Below, in pieces: positions 24,345 through 33,174 of a stretch of 64,000 nt of DNA (the stretch's first letter is position 1; every line of letters begins with the position of its first letter). Under the pieces are notes generated by a model. The model ran no database searches. It saw only the letters and a program-made list of their open reading frames with translations, and was not told where the DNA came from. Both the position numbers and the translations under genes were made by a program. Source of the stretch: Clostridiales bacterium (lineage in GTDB: Bacteria; Bacillota; Clostridia; Oscillospirales; Oscillospiraceae); assembly GCA_004556345.1 (NCBI GenBank), contig SFHQ01000003.1, positions 1-64,000 of the forward strand. The letters run 5' to 3'.

Positions 24345-27130
24345 GACCCATGCAGCTGACCCTATCCGCCTTTGGCCCCTACGCCGGGAAGACCGTCCTT
24401 GCTCTGGAGCAGTTGGGGAACCACGGTCTCTATCTCATCACCGGGGACACCGGAGCGGGCAAGACCACGATTTTTGATGCCATCACCTTCGCCCTCTTCG
24501 GCCAGGCCAGCGGCGACAGCCGTACCCCGGAGATGCTTCGCTCCAAATACGCCGCGCCGGAGATGCCCACGGAAGTGGAGCTGGTGTTCCAATACGCCGG
24601 GAAGCAGTATACCGTCCGGCGCAACCCGGAGTACCAGCGCCCCGCCAAGCGAGGCAATAAGCTGGTCCTGCAAAAGGCCGAGGCCGAGCTGACCCTGCCC
24701 GACGGCCGTTTGATCACCAAACCCAGAGAGGTCAACGCCGAGATCCAGACCATCCTGGGGGTCACGCGGGAGCAGTTTTCCCAGATCGCCATGCTGGCCC
24801 AGGGAGAATTTCGCCGCCTGCTCCAGGCCAACACCAAGGAACGGCTGAAGATCTTCCAGAGTATTTTCCACACCGAGCGCTACGAGACCCTCCAGCAGCG
24901 CTTACGAACCCAGGCTCTGGCCGCCAAAAGCACCTGTGACGAGCTGCGGCGGAGCGTCCAGCAGGACTTGACCGGCATTCAGTGCAGCGAGGATGACCCC
25001 TTGTCTCCCCAGGTGGAGGCGGCCCGCGCCGGGCAGCTCCCCTCTGCGGACCTCTTTCCCCTTTTGGACCAGCTCATCCGTCAGGACGCGCAGGCCGCCG
25101 TCACGCTGGCGGACGAGCTGGACGAGACGGACCAGCAGCTCCGTGCCCTGGCCCAGCGGCAGAAGGCCGCCCTGGACCGCGCCAGAACCCAGCAGACCTT
25201 AGAGACCCTGCAAACCAAGATCGCCCAGCAGACCGACGCCAAAGCAGCCAAGCAGACGGCACTGGAAGCGGTACAGGCCATGCTCCCCCGCGCCGAAGCC
25301 CTCAAGGCCCAAACCGTTCTCCTGGAACAGCAACTGCCCCAATACGACGCCTTGGAGCAAACGCGGACGGCAGTCAAAACCGCAGAACGTGCCGTGACTT
25401 CCTATGAACGGCAACTCCAGAAGGACCACCAGCAGCTCGACAGGCTGGCTCAGACCATCTCTGCCCTGCAAACGGAGCTGGCAGACTTGACGGACACCTC
25501 GGCGGCGCTTCTGGACGTGACCTATCGCGCCGAACAGGAGACCGCCAGGTCGGAAGCGCTTTCTGCGCTTTTGCAGGACCTCAGGCAGCAGGTCACGCTG
25601 CAGCAGCGCTGGAAGAGGGCGCAGGAGGAGTATCTCACGGCCCGCACCCGTTCCCAGCGGGACCGGGCGGAGTATGAGCAGAAAAACCAGGACTTTTTAG
25701 ATGCCCAGGCCGGTATCCTGGCCCAGGACCTAGAAGAGGGTCTCCCTTGCCCGGTGTGCGGGGCGGTCCATCACCCGGCCCTGGCCCAGCTTGCGGCACA
25801 CGCCCCCACCCAGGCAGACGTGGAGCAGGCCCAAGCCGCAGCAGACCGCTCCGGTGCAGAAGCCGCCAAAAAAAGCGCGGCGGCCGCCGCGCAGAAAAGT
25901 CAGTATGACACAAGGGAAAGTGTATTGCGGGACCGACTGGCCCAGCACCTGGGAAACGCCGTGGAAACGGCGGAAGTAGACCTGCTGACCTTGCAGGACC
26001 GCGTCACAGCCCTTTGGAACGAAGCCCAGGCCCAAGTGCGTTCCCTGGCCGACCGGCGCAAAGGCTTAGAAGCCCAGCAGAACCGCCGCAAACAGCTGGA
26101 GCAGCGCCTGCCCCAGGAGCAGGCCCAGCTGACGCAGGTCAGCCAGCACAAGCAGACGGCGGAGCAAGCCCTGGCCGGGGAGCGGGTCCACGCAGAGAAT
26201 CTGCAAGCCCAGCTTCGGCAGCTGGAAGCACAGTGTTCCTTCCCAGACCAGGCGGCGGTGACCCGGCAGATCCGGGCCATGGAAGCAGAGGCCCATCAGA
26301 TCGAAGGCGCGGTGGCCTTGGCCCAGACCGCCCTGGACACCGCCGGGAAAACCCTGGAAGGCCTCCGCGGTCAGCGGATCCAATTAGAGGCTCTGCTGGC
26401 CCAGTCGCCCCAGGAGGATCTCGACGCCCTGGCAGAGCAGCAGCGGCGGCTCCAAGCCCAAAAGGCCGCTTTGACCCAGGACAGCAAGACCCTGGCCGTG
26501 CGGCAGAGCCGGAATGAGACAGTGCGGCAAAACGTCTCCGCCCAGTCTGAGGCCCTGTCCCAGGCGGAGGCGCGGTTCCAGTGGCTCTGGTCCTTACATG
26601 AGACGGCCAACGGCAGTCTCCCCGGCAAGGCGAAGATCATGCTGGAGACCTATGTACAGATGGCCTATTTCGACCGCATCTTACACCGGGCCAACGTGCG
26701 CCTCATGGTCATGTCCGGGGGGCAGTATGAGCTCAAGCGGCGTTCCGTCGCCGCAGACGTCCGCTCCCAGAGCGGCCTGGACCTGGACGTGCTGGACCAC
26801 TACAACGGCACCGAGCGCAGCGCCGACACCCTCTCCGGCGGCGAGGCCTTTCTCGCCTCCCTCTCCCTGGCTCTGGGGCTGTCGGACGAGGTGCAGGCCT
26901 CCGCCGGTGGCATCCAGATGGACACACTGTTTGTGGACGAGGGCTTCGGCTCCCTCAGCGAACAGGCCCTGGAGCTGGCCCTGCAAGCCCTGGCTGGGCT
27001 CTCGGACGGAAATCGGCTGGTGGGCATCATCTCCCACGTGACAGAGCTCAAGGAGCGCATCGACCGGCAGATCGTGGTCTGCAAGGAGCGCAGCGGAGGA
27101 AGCTTTGCAGCAATACGGGGAGAAAGATGA
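24341..27130 (+). CDS. sbcC: Exonuclease SbcCD subunit C (SMC-like ATPase)
   Basis: 929 residues. Rad50-type ATPase. N-terminal Walker A GDTGAGKTT (about 36-44), two long Gln/Ala-rich coiled-coil arms, the zinc hook CPVC at 470-473 between them, and C-terminal signature LSGGEAFLASLSLAL with Walker B DTLFVDEGFGSL. A complete protein of ordinary length for clostridia. Translationally coupled to sbcD. Confidence 0.96.
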   Translation: MRPMQLTLSAFGPYAGKTVLALEQLGNHGLYLITGDTGAGKTTIFDAITFALFGQASGDSRTPEMLRSKYAAPEMPTEVELVFQYAGKQYTVRRNPEYQRPAKRGNKLVLQKAEAELTLPDGRLITKPREVNAEIQTILGVTREQFSQIAMLAQGEFRRLLQANTKERLKIFQSIFHTERYETLQQRLRTQALAAKSTCDELRRSVQQDLTGIQCSEDDPLSPQVEAARAGQLPSADLFPLLDQLIRQDAQAAVTLADELDETDQQLRALAQRQKAALDRARTQQTLETLQTKIAQQTDAKAAKQTALEAVQAMLPRAEALKAQTVLLEQQLPQYDALEQTRTAVKTAERAVTSYERQLQKDHQQLDRLAQTISALQTELADLTDTSAALLDVTYRAEQETARSEALSALLQDLRQQVTLQQRWKRAQEEYLTARTRSQRDRAEYEQKNQDFLDAQAGILAQDLEEGLPCPVCGAVHHPALAQLAAHAPTQADVEQAQAAADRSGAEAAKKSAAAAAQKSQYDTRESVLRDRLAQHLGNAVETAEVDLLTLQDRVTALWNEAQAQVRSLADRRKGLEAQQNRRKQLEQRLPQEQAQLTQVSQHKQTAEQALAGERVHAENLQAQLRQLEAQCSFPDQAAVTRQIRAMEAEAHQIEGAVALAQTALDTAGKTLEGLRGQRIQLEALLAQSPQEDLDALAEQQRRLQAQKAALTQDSKTLAVRQSRNETVRQNVSAQSEALSQAEARFQWLWSLHETANGSLPGKAKIMLETYVQMAYFDRILHRANVRLMVMSGGQYELKRRSVAADVRSQSGLDLDVLDHYNGTERSADTLSGGEAFLASLSLALGLSDEVQASAGGIQMDTLFVDEGFGSLSEQALELALQALAGLSDGNRLVGIISHVTELKERIDRQIVVCKERSGGSFAAIRGER

Positions 27131-27131
27131 T

Positions 27132-27171
27132 GCGGTACCCGCTATAGCTCGGAAGCTATAACAGGTACCGC
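27132..27171. terminator. Hairpin between convergent sbcC and LuxR genes
   Basis: GCGGTACC/GGTACCGC outer stem with inner TATAGCT/AGCTATA pairing. Only a short pyrimidine run follows, so termination is probable rather than certain. The rest of 27131-27268 shows no gene. Confidence 0.55.
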
Positions 27172-27268
27172 TCTTCCCTTTCCCGCATTCAGGATACTGC
27201 AAGCATCACAACAGAAGGGCAACAGGGAAAAATTTTTATAGTTTCCAATTTCTTGCAAACCAGAAACC

Positions 27269-29617
27269 TCACAGCAGCCACAGTTCTTCGGCCACGGTCT
27301 TGGCCTCGCTGCGGCGTTTCACGCCCAGTTTTTGCAGGATATGACTGACGTGGCTCTTCACGGTGGCCAGCTTGATGTCTAAAATTGCGCCGATCTCCGC
27401 GTTGCTCCGGTCGGCGCAGAGAAGCTTGAGCACTTGCAGCTCCGTCGAGGTGAGGGACTCTGCCGGGGACAAGCGCAGGCGGAGGAAATCCGGGTAGTTG
27501 GCCGCCTGGACCCTGGCGTAAGCGACACTCTGCTTGAGGAAGGCCGGGTCCCCCGCCCAACCGCATCTTTCCAGCAGAGGCAGGATCGATGCGCCGTAGC
27601 AGCTCACCGGGCGGAGGAAGTGGTACTCTGCCGCCGTGTCCAGGGCCTGGCAGAGGGCCTGGGACCAGGTCTCGTCTTTCAGGCGGTGGCGGGCGATGGC
27701 CATCAAGAGATGCAGGTGGATGCCGTCGATGTGGCGCTGGCAGGCGGTGAAGTAAGGCTCCAGTGCCGCCAAGGTCAGCAGGGCCGCCCGGCTGTTGCCC
27801 AGGGCGATCTCCGCCATGGCCTGGGTCAAATACTGGTAGCGCTTCATGGTCTGCAAATGGATCTGGTCCTTGGGGGCCTTGTCCCGGTACCAGTCCCCCA
27901 CCGCCACCAGGTCCCCTTCCCGCAGGTCGATGCGGCAGAGCATGGCGTCGAGGTTGGGCAGGAAGCGCCCCTCATTCACCTCGACAAAACGTTTGCGCAG
28001 AGACTCCAGCGTAGTGCGGGCGTCCAGGGCGCGGCCAACGCTGGTCTGGTAGCGCACCAGCATCCCCACCACGGCAAACTCGATGTCCGGGGTGCCCCGG
28101 CGGTGGATGTCGTTGAGCTTGGACATGAGGGCCAGCATCCGGTTGGAGACGTCCTCGCCCTGTTCAAACTTGCTCTCGGCTATGGCGCAGTCCGGCAGGC
28201 CTACCCCGTCCTTGCCCAGGACAGCCTCTACGGGGAGGCGAATGGTCTGATAGAGCAGATCGTCCTTCTTGCTCCAGGCGGAAAAATCCTTGCCGCCGTT
28301 TAGAATGCTCGGCTGCATACTGGTCACGGAAAAGGGCGGCAGGGCGATCTCCCGGTTGGTCAGCAGCCGAAACACCTTGGGGATGGTGTCGATCAGGCCC
28401 GTCACGCCCCGCTGGGGCAGGGCGATGTCCAGCCAAGCCAGACGGCTGCGGGCCTGTTTCCGGGCCGCGTCGGTCCGCTCGCAGCGGGCGGCGAAGTCCG
28501 CCAGAGTCTGGTACCAGCGCTCGGACTCCTCATACTCCATCTCCAATGCACAGAGCATGCACATGGCCTGCATCAGGGCCGGAGAGGCTAAGATCTCCTC
28601 CTCCGGCAGGGCGCGGTAATAGCGTTCCATTTCCTCATAATGCCCGGTGCCGGGGTGATACTCAGCGTTGCGGGTGAGCAGGTCGGAGACCTTGGCGTGG
28701 TCCCCCGCCTTCGTGTAGCACTCCAGGGCCAAGGCCGACTGACCGTTCAGCTCGTAGTATAGACCGCCCCGGTCGAAGATGGCCCGCTGTTTCTCCGGGG
28801 TGTATTCCCGGTCCATCTCCCATTGCAGAAAGTTGCGGAAAATATCCCAGAAGTGGAAGCTCTGGATGCCGTCGTACTGAAGCATCGACGTGTTGCGCTG
28901 GAGCCAGTCGATGACTTCCCCCACCGCGCTGTCGCCGGTAACCATCCGGGCCAGCTCGATGTCGAAGGTCGCAAAGGGTGAGATCTCCAGGAGGAAGCGG
29001 CGGATGGGCAGGTCGAAGCGGCGGTAGACCGCCGTCTCATAGTGGATGTACAGCTCCCGGCGGACCTTGGCGTCGATCTCCGGGCTGTACGGTGAGCCGT
29101 TGGCCATTTCTCGGCCGATCATGGCGACAGCCAGAGGATACCCCAGGGACTCCCGCTGAATGGCCGTGACCTCCAGATCCGTGGGGTCGCCCCCCATGAG
29201 GTGAAGAAGCTTGGCTGTGCTGTCCCGGTCGAAGAGCAGGGCTCTGGCATCCAGCACCAGCATGAGGCCGGAAAACTGAAAGTGGATCAGCCACCCCGGC
29301 GGAGTGCCCCGCGAGAGAAGGAAGAAGCGCCGGTTCGGGCTGCGGCGGATGAGCTCACACAGAGGCTCCTGCTCCTCCTCCGGCAGGTTTTGCAGCTGGT
29401 CCAGCAGCAGCACGTCCCACGTCTCCCGCAGCAGGGGCAGGCGAAAGCCCGGCTCCCCTGCCGCAGCGAAATAGACCTTCTTCCCCTCCAGCAAAGCCCA
29501 GGCCGTGGTGGTCTTGCCAAAGCCGCAGGGGGCGCTGAAGAAGATCACCCTGCCGTGGATCATGGCGTTTTTCACCTGGTCTGCCACGAACGGCTTGATG
29601 ACGATGGCATCCTGCAT
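27269..29617 (-). CDS. MalT-like LuxR family regulator with N-terminal ATPase domain
   Basis: 782 residues. The N-terminal STAND-type NTPase has P-loop SAPCGFGKTT (about 28-37) and a Walker B-like VLLLDQLQNL. The middle is a long alpha-helical (TPR-like) sensor region. The C-terminal LuxR helix-turn-helix is LTSTELQVLKLL...IGAILDIKLATVKSHVSHIL (about 720-765). Large ATP-dependent regulators of this kind activate nearby genes on binding an inducer. It sits 40 bases downstream of the FAD oxidase gene and may control the oxidase/ilvA group. Confidence 0.9.
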   Translation of the reverse strand: MQDAIVIKPFVADQVKNAMIHGRVIFFSAPCGFGKTTTAWALLEGKKVYFAAAGEPGFRLPLLRETWDVLLLDQLQNLPEEEQEPLCELIRRSPNRRFFLLSRGTPPGWLIHFQFSGLMLVLDARALLFDRDSTAKLLHLMGGDPTDLEVTAIQRESLGYPLAVAMIGREMANGSPYSPEIDAKVRRELYIHYETAVYRRFDLPIRRFLLEISPFATFDIELARMVTGDSAVGEVIDWLQRNTSMLQYDGIQSFHFWDIFRNFLQWEMDREYTPEKQRAIFDRGGLYYELNGQSALALECYTKAGDHAKVSDLLTRNAEYHPGTGHYEEMERYYRALPEEEILASPALMQAMCMLCALEMEYEESERWYQTLADFAARCERTDAARKQARSRLAWLDIALPQRGVTGLIDTIPKVFRLLTNREIALPPFSVTSMQPSILNGGKDFSAWSKKDDLLYQTIRLPVEAVLGKDGVGLPDCAIAESKFEQGEDVSNRMLALMSKLNDIHRRGTPDIEFAVVGMLVRYQTSVGRALDARTTLESLRKRFVEVNEGRFLPNLDAMLCRIDLREGDLVAVGDWYRDKAPKDQIHLQTMKRYQYLTQAMAEIALGNSRAALLTLAALEPYFTACQRHIDGIHLHLLMAIARHRLKDETWSQALCQALDTAAEYHFLRPVSCYGASILPLLERCGWAGDPAFLKQSVAYARVQAANYPDFLRLRLSPAESLTSTELQVLKLLCADRSNAEIGAILDIKLATVKSHVSHILQKLGVKRRSEAKTVAEELWLL

Positions 29618-29657
29618 GGTTTCTTCCCTCCTCTCGCAGGCAGTGTATTTCCGCGGG

Positions 29658-31085
29658 TCATGCCTCCGGCAGGGTGAATACTTTGCCGGGGTTTAAGAGG
29701 AGCTTCGGGTCAAAGACCTTTTTGATGCCCTGCATGAGGGCGATGTTGGTGGGGCCGACAGCCTCTGCCAGGTACTTGATCTTGCCCCGACCAATGCCGT
29801 GCTCGCCGGAGATCTGGCCGCCCAGCTCCATGGTCTTGGCGTAGAGCTTGGACATGAAGTCATCCACCTGCTGTACAAACACATCCTTTTCCAAATCGTT
29901 GGAGCAGGCGTAGATGTGCAGGTTGCCGTCCCCGGCGTGGCCGAAGTATTGCAGCTGGAAGTCGTAGTTTTTGGCCAGGGTGTCGGCGTAGACGACGTAC
30001 TCCGGGATCTGGGTCACGGGGACGACCACGTCGCACTCATCCAGCAGCTTGCACTGCTCCTCGATGCCCTCCAGGAAAGAGGAGCGGGCGGCCCAGGCTT
30101 CCTTGCGCTTGGGGGCGCTGTCGGCCACCAGCACGTCTAAGGCGCCCTGGTCCAGGAGCAGCTCGGCGGCCCGCTCGATGATGGGGTTCAGGGCCTCCTC
30201 AGACTCGCCGTCGAAGGTGATGAGCAGATAGGCGCCCACGTCTACCCCATCGACCACGCGGGGGAAGACCTGCTTCTTGAGGTACGTCTCGGAGGTCACG
30301 AGAATGGCCTTCTCAAAGAACTCAATGGCCTGGGGGTTCAGCCCGCTGTGGCGGAGCTTGGGGACCATGGCGATGCAGGAGGCCAGGTCCTCAAAGGGGA
30401 CGACCAGGCTGACCGCCGCTTTCGGGGCAGGGATGAGCTTGAGCGTCAGCTCTGTGATGATGCCGAGCGTGCCCTCGGAGCCGATCATCAGGTGCAGGAG
30501 GTTATAGCCGGAGCTGGTCTTGGAGACGGAGGAGCCGAAGTGGGTGATCTCGCCGGTGGGCAGGACCACGGTCATGGCCTTCACATAGTCCCGCGTGGCC
30601 CCGTACTTCACGCCCCGCATGCCGCTGGCATTGGTGGAGACGTTGCCGCCCAAAGTGGCCAGCTTCTCCCCCGGATCCGGGGGATAGAGACATTCGTGGG
30701 ACAGGGCGTCCTCCGCCAGCTGCTGGAGGAGAACCCCGGGCTGGACGGTCACGGTGTAGTTGTCCAGGTCATAGCCCAGGATCTTGTTCATTTTGGTGGT
30801 GGCGATGACCACGCCGCCCATCACGGGCACACAACCACCCACCAGCCCTGTGCCCGCACCGCGGGTGGTGACGGGGATGTTGTTTTCATAGCACAGCTTC
30901 ATCACAGCGGCAATTTCCCCCGTGGTCAGGGCATCCACCGACGCCTCCGGCACGCGGGTGCCATAGATGGGCATTTCGTCCCGGCCGTAGTCGGGATTCA
31001 CGTCGTCCCCGAAATAGACCCGTCCGGGGGCGATTTTTTCCAGTTGTTCTACGATCTCTTTGGTCACAGGTTGATAGCTAGCCAT
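29658..31085 (-). CDS. FAD-linked oxidase, glycolate oxidase GlcD / D-lactate dehydrogenase type
   Basis: 475 residues. FAD_binding_4 domain at the N-terminal half with the PP-loop region TTRGAGTGLVGGCVP (about 77-91) and NASGMRGVKYG. The C-terminal FAD-oxidase domain ends with the conserved GNLHIYAC, SGEHGIGRGK and FDPKLLLNPGK motifs. Oxidises a 2-hydroxy acid such as D-lactate or glycolate, in clostridia often with an electron-transfer flavoprotein, which is not nearby. An ATG two codons upstream (31091) lies too close to the AAGGAGG site, so 31085 is the better start. Confidence 0.9.
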   Translation of the reverse strand: MASYQPVTKEIVEQLEKIAPGRVYFGDDVNPDYGRDEMPIYGTRVPEASVDALTTGEIAAVMKLCYENNIPVTTRGAGTGLVGGCVPVMGGVVIATTKMNKILGYDLDNYTVTVQPGVLLQQLAEDALSHECLYPPDPGEKLATLGGNVSTNASGMRGVKYGATRDYVKAMTVVLPTGEITHFGSSVSKTSSGYNLLHLMIGSEGTLGIITELTLKLIPAPKAAVSLVVPFEDLASCIAMVPKLRHSGLNPQAIEFFEKAILVTSETYLKKQVFPRVVDGVDVGAYLLITFDGESEEALNPIIERAAELLLDQGALDVLVADSAPKRKEAWAARSSFLEGIEEQCKLLDECDVVVPVTQIPEYVVYADTLAKNYDFQLQYFGHAGDGNLHIYACSNDLEKDVFVQQVDDFMSKLYAKTMELGGQISGEHGIGRGKIKYLAEAVGPTNIALMQGIKKVFDPKLLLNPGKVFTLPEA

Positions 31086-31152
31086 ACCCATAACCCTCCT
31101 TTTGTTGTCTTCTTATCTTTTTTATTTGAAACAGCGGGGGGATCCCGCCGGT

Positions 31153-32358
31153 TCAAACCCGCTCGCTGACCAGATGAAACCCCGCCTCGGTCAGTTCTTT
31201 TTTGATCTGGGCGATCTGTTCCCGGTCTCTGGTCTCCAGGCCCAGCTTGAGGAAGCAGCTGGTGATGGACATATTGGCATCGGATCGGTCATGGTGGACG
31301 GAGACCACGTTGCCGCCGCAGTGGGCGATGATGTCCGCCACCTCTTGCAGCTGGCCGGGCTTGTCGGCCAGGGAGAGGGTGAGGCTGACGTTCCGACCGC
31401 TGGTGACGAGGCCGCGGGTGATGACGCGGCTCAAAATATTCACGTCGATGTTGCCGCCGGAGACGATGCAAACGACCTTCTTGCCCTGGACGGGGAGCTT
31501 GTGGAAGAGGACGGCTGCCACGCCCACAGCCCCCGCGCCCTCGGCGATGACCTTCTGCTTTTCCAGCAGGGCCAGAATGGCAGTGGAAATTTCGTCTTCG
31601 GTGACGGTGACGATCTCGTCCACGTATTCCTTCACCAGCTCATAGGTCAGGTCGCCGGGGTGCTTCACGGCGATGCCGTCGGCGAAGGTATCGGCCCGGT
31701 CGAGCATGATGGGCTCCCCGGCCTTCTGGCTCTCCACCATGCTGGCGGCCCCGGCGGCCTGGACGCCGTAGACCTTGACCTTGGGGTTCAAATGCTTGAT
31801 GGCGTAGGCCACGCCGGAGATGAGCCCGCCCCCACCGATGGGAACGACGACTGCGTCCGGATCCTCCAGCTCGTCCAAGATCTCCAGGCCGATGGTACCC
31901 TGGCCGGCAATGACCTCCGGGTCGTCGAAGGGATGGATGAAGGTGGCACCCGTCTCCTCCTGAATTTGCAGGGCGGTGGCGTAGGCATCGTCGTAAGCGC
32001 CCTTCACCAGGCGGACCTCTGCCCCCAGCTGCTTGGTCGCCTCGACTTTACTGATGGGGGCACCGTCGGGCATACAGATGAGGGACTTGATGCCGTTGCG
32101 GGTGGCAGCCATGGCCACGCCCTGGGCGTGGTTTCCGGCGCTGCACGCCAAAATACCATGTGACTTTTCTTCGTCCGTGAGCTGGCTGATCTTATAGTAA
32201 GCGCCGCGGAGCTTGAAGCTGCCGGTCTCCTGTAAGTTCTCGGTCTTGAGATACAGGTCACAGTGGTCGGAAAGTTTGGTGGCCTTGATGAGGTCCGTTT
32301 TTCTGGCTACCTTTTTTAAGACAAAGGCGGCGTGGTAGATCTTGTCCAGTGTCAGCAT
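31153..32358 (-). CDS. ilvA: Threonine ammonia-lyase (threonine deaminase)
   Basis: 401 residues. PLP enzyme converting threonine to 2-oxobutanoate and ammonia. The PLP lysine lies in TGSFKLRGAYYK (about 46-57) and the glycine-rich phosphate loop is VPIGGGGL. A C-terminal ACT domain (about 325-400) marks the short, allosteric catabolic/biosynthetic form (TdcB-ACT). It has its own promoter. The FAD oxidase follows 67 bases later on the same strand. Confidence 0.94.
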   Translation of the reverse strand: MLTLDKIYHAAFVLKKVARKTDLIKATKLSDHCDLYLKTENLQETGSFKLRGAYYKISQLTDEEKSHGILACSAGNHAQGVAMAATRNGIKSLICMPDGAPISKVEATKQLGAEVRLVKGAYDDAYATALQIQEETGATFIHPFDDPEVIAGQGTIGLEILDELEDPDAVVVPIGGGGLISGVAYAIKHLNPKVKVYGVQAAGAASMVESQKAGEPIMLDRADTFADGIAVKHPGDLTYELVKEYVDEIVTVTEDEISTAILALLEKQKVIAEGAGAVGVAAVLFHKLPVQGKKVVCIVSGGNIDVNILSRVITRGLVTSGRNVSLTLSLADKPGQLQEVADIIAHCGGNVVSVHHDRSDANMSITSCFLKLGLETRDREQIAQIKKELTEAGFHLVSERV

Positions 32359-32410
32359 CTTCTCTTCCCTCCGATGGATGTTGTTGAAATCATATTTTTT
32401 GGTTTTTTGT

Positions 32411-32439
32411 AGTATAGACCATTTTCCCTACCGACACAA
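32411..32439 (-). promoter_or_regulatory. Promoter of ilvA
   Basis: On the minus strand, TTGTGT at 32439-32434 and TATACT at 32416-32411 with 17-bp spacing. Confidence 0.7.
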
Positions 32440-32531
32440 GAGGTTGAAGAAAATGCCACAAAATTTTTACAATTTTTTGGGTAGTACCTACTGGACAGGC
32501 AGGTTGGTTTGTGCTATGGTAGGGAACGTGA

Positions 32532-32545
32532 TTAGCGAGTTCTAA
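32532..32545. promoter_or_regulatory. TTAG-N6-CTAA dyad before the HMA gene
   Basis: TTAG CGAGTT CTAA, just downstream of the extended -10-like TGTGCTATGGT near 32509-32519, so at the expected transcription start. The same architecture occurs twice before the AraC gene. It resembles DtxR/MntR-family metalloregulator sites. Confidence 0.55.
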
Positions 32546-32586
32546 CCTCGCAGTTGATTTTTGTTTCACGAGGAGGAAACCAAACC

Positions 32587-32952
32587 ATGGGTACAGCCAT
32601 CGTCATTGTCATCATCGTCGTGATCTGTGTGTTTGCGATTTACAGCTACGGCCACAAGATGCGGCACGGCGGCGGATGCTGCGGGTCCCACGAGGCTGCA
32701 GAGAAGAAAGTGAAGGTCGCGGACAAGAACAAGGACCACTACCCCTATGAGGTCACCCTGACCATCGACGGAATGACCTGCTCCAACTGCTCCCGCCGGG
32801 TGGAGAACGCACTGAATAGCTTGGACGGTGTCTGGGCCAAGGTTGACCTCGGCGAGCGTAAGGCCGATGTGCGCCTGAAGCAAGCGCCGGACAACGACGC
32901 CCTGCGCCACGCCGTGCAGGATGTGGGCTATACCGTCCTGTCCATTCAATAA
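32587..32952 (+). CDS. Membrane-anchored HMA-domain metal chaperone
   Basis: 121 residues. One N-terminal helix (about 4-20), a His/Cys-rich stretch (HKMRHGGGCCGSH), a Lys-rich linker, then a heavy-metal-associated domain (about 53-121) with the ligand motif GMTCSNCS. Likely binds Cu(I) or another soft metal at the membrane and hands it to a P1B ATPase such as the one 1.8 kb downstream. ATG at 32587 follows GAGGAGG; an upstream in-frame ATG at 32554 has no site. Confidence 0.87.
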   Translation: MGTAIVIVIIVVICVFAIYSYGHKMRHGGGCCGSHEAAEKKVKVADKNKDHYPYEVTLTIDGMTCSNCSRRVENALNSLDGVWAKVDLGERKADVRLKQAPDNDALRHAVQDVGYTVLSIQ

Positions 32953-32960
32953 CAAGTCCT

Positions 32961-32992
32961 GGTCCTCTGCCCTGCCGGCAGAGGACCTTTTT
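32961..32992 (+). terminator. Intrinsic terminator of the HMA gene
   Basis: 10-bp stem GGTCCTCTGC/GCAGAGGACC with a short loop, then TTTTT. Confidence 0.9.
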
Positions 32993-33024
32993 GAAAATTT
33001 TTTCCTCTTTTTCGGATTTTCCTC

Positions 33025-33053
33025 TTGCTTTTTCAGTTAGTCTATGCTATCAT
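33025..33053 (+). promoter_or_regulatory. Promoter of the AraC gene
   Basis: TTGCTT at 33025-33030 and TATCAT at 33048-33053 with 17-bp spacing. Wider dyad GTTAG (33036-33040) and CTAAC (33054-33058) brackets the -10. Leader of about 115 bases. Confidence 0.6.
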
Positions 33054-33062
33054 CTAACCCGT

Positions 33063-33080
33063 AATTAGGGAACGCTAATT
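33063..33080. promoter_or_regulatory. AATTAG-N6-CTAATT dyad in the AraC leader
   Basis: Perfect 6-bp arms with a 6-bp centre GGAACG, just past the expected start site of the AraC transcript. Contains the TTAG-N6-CTAA core. Confidence 0.55.
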
Positions 33081-33102
33081 CTTTGTAGTGAATTCTTCGC
33101 AG

Positions 33103-33127
33103 GTTCATCCTCCAGATGAACTTTTTT
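33103..33127 (+). terminator. Terminator-like hairpin inside the AraC leader
   Basis: GTTCATC/GATGAAC stem of 7 bp with a 5-base loop, followed by six T residues, between the promoter and the coding start. Possible attenuator, or the end of a short transcript. Confidence 0.6.
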
Positions 33128-33138
33128 CTTGGCCGAGC

Positions 33139-33154
33139 GTTAGGATTTGCTAAC
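33139..33154. promoter_or_regulatory. GTTAG-N6-CTAAC dyad before the AraC start
   Basis: Perfect 5-bp arms around GATTTG, directly before the GGGAGGAGG ribosome site. Third copy of the TTAG-N6-CTAA architecture in this locus. Confidence 0.55.
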
Positions 33155-33174
33155 AATTGGGAGGAGGTACTGCC

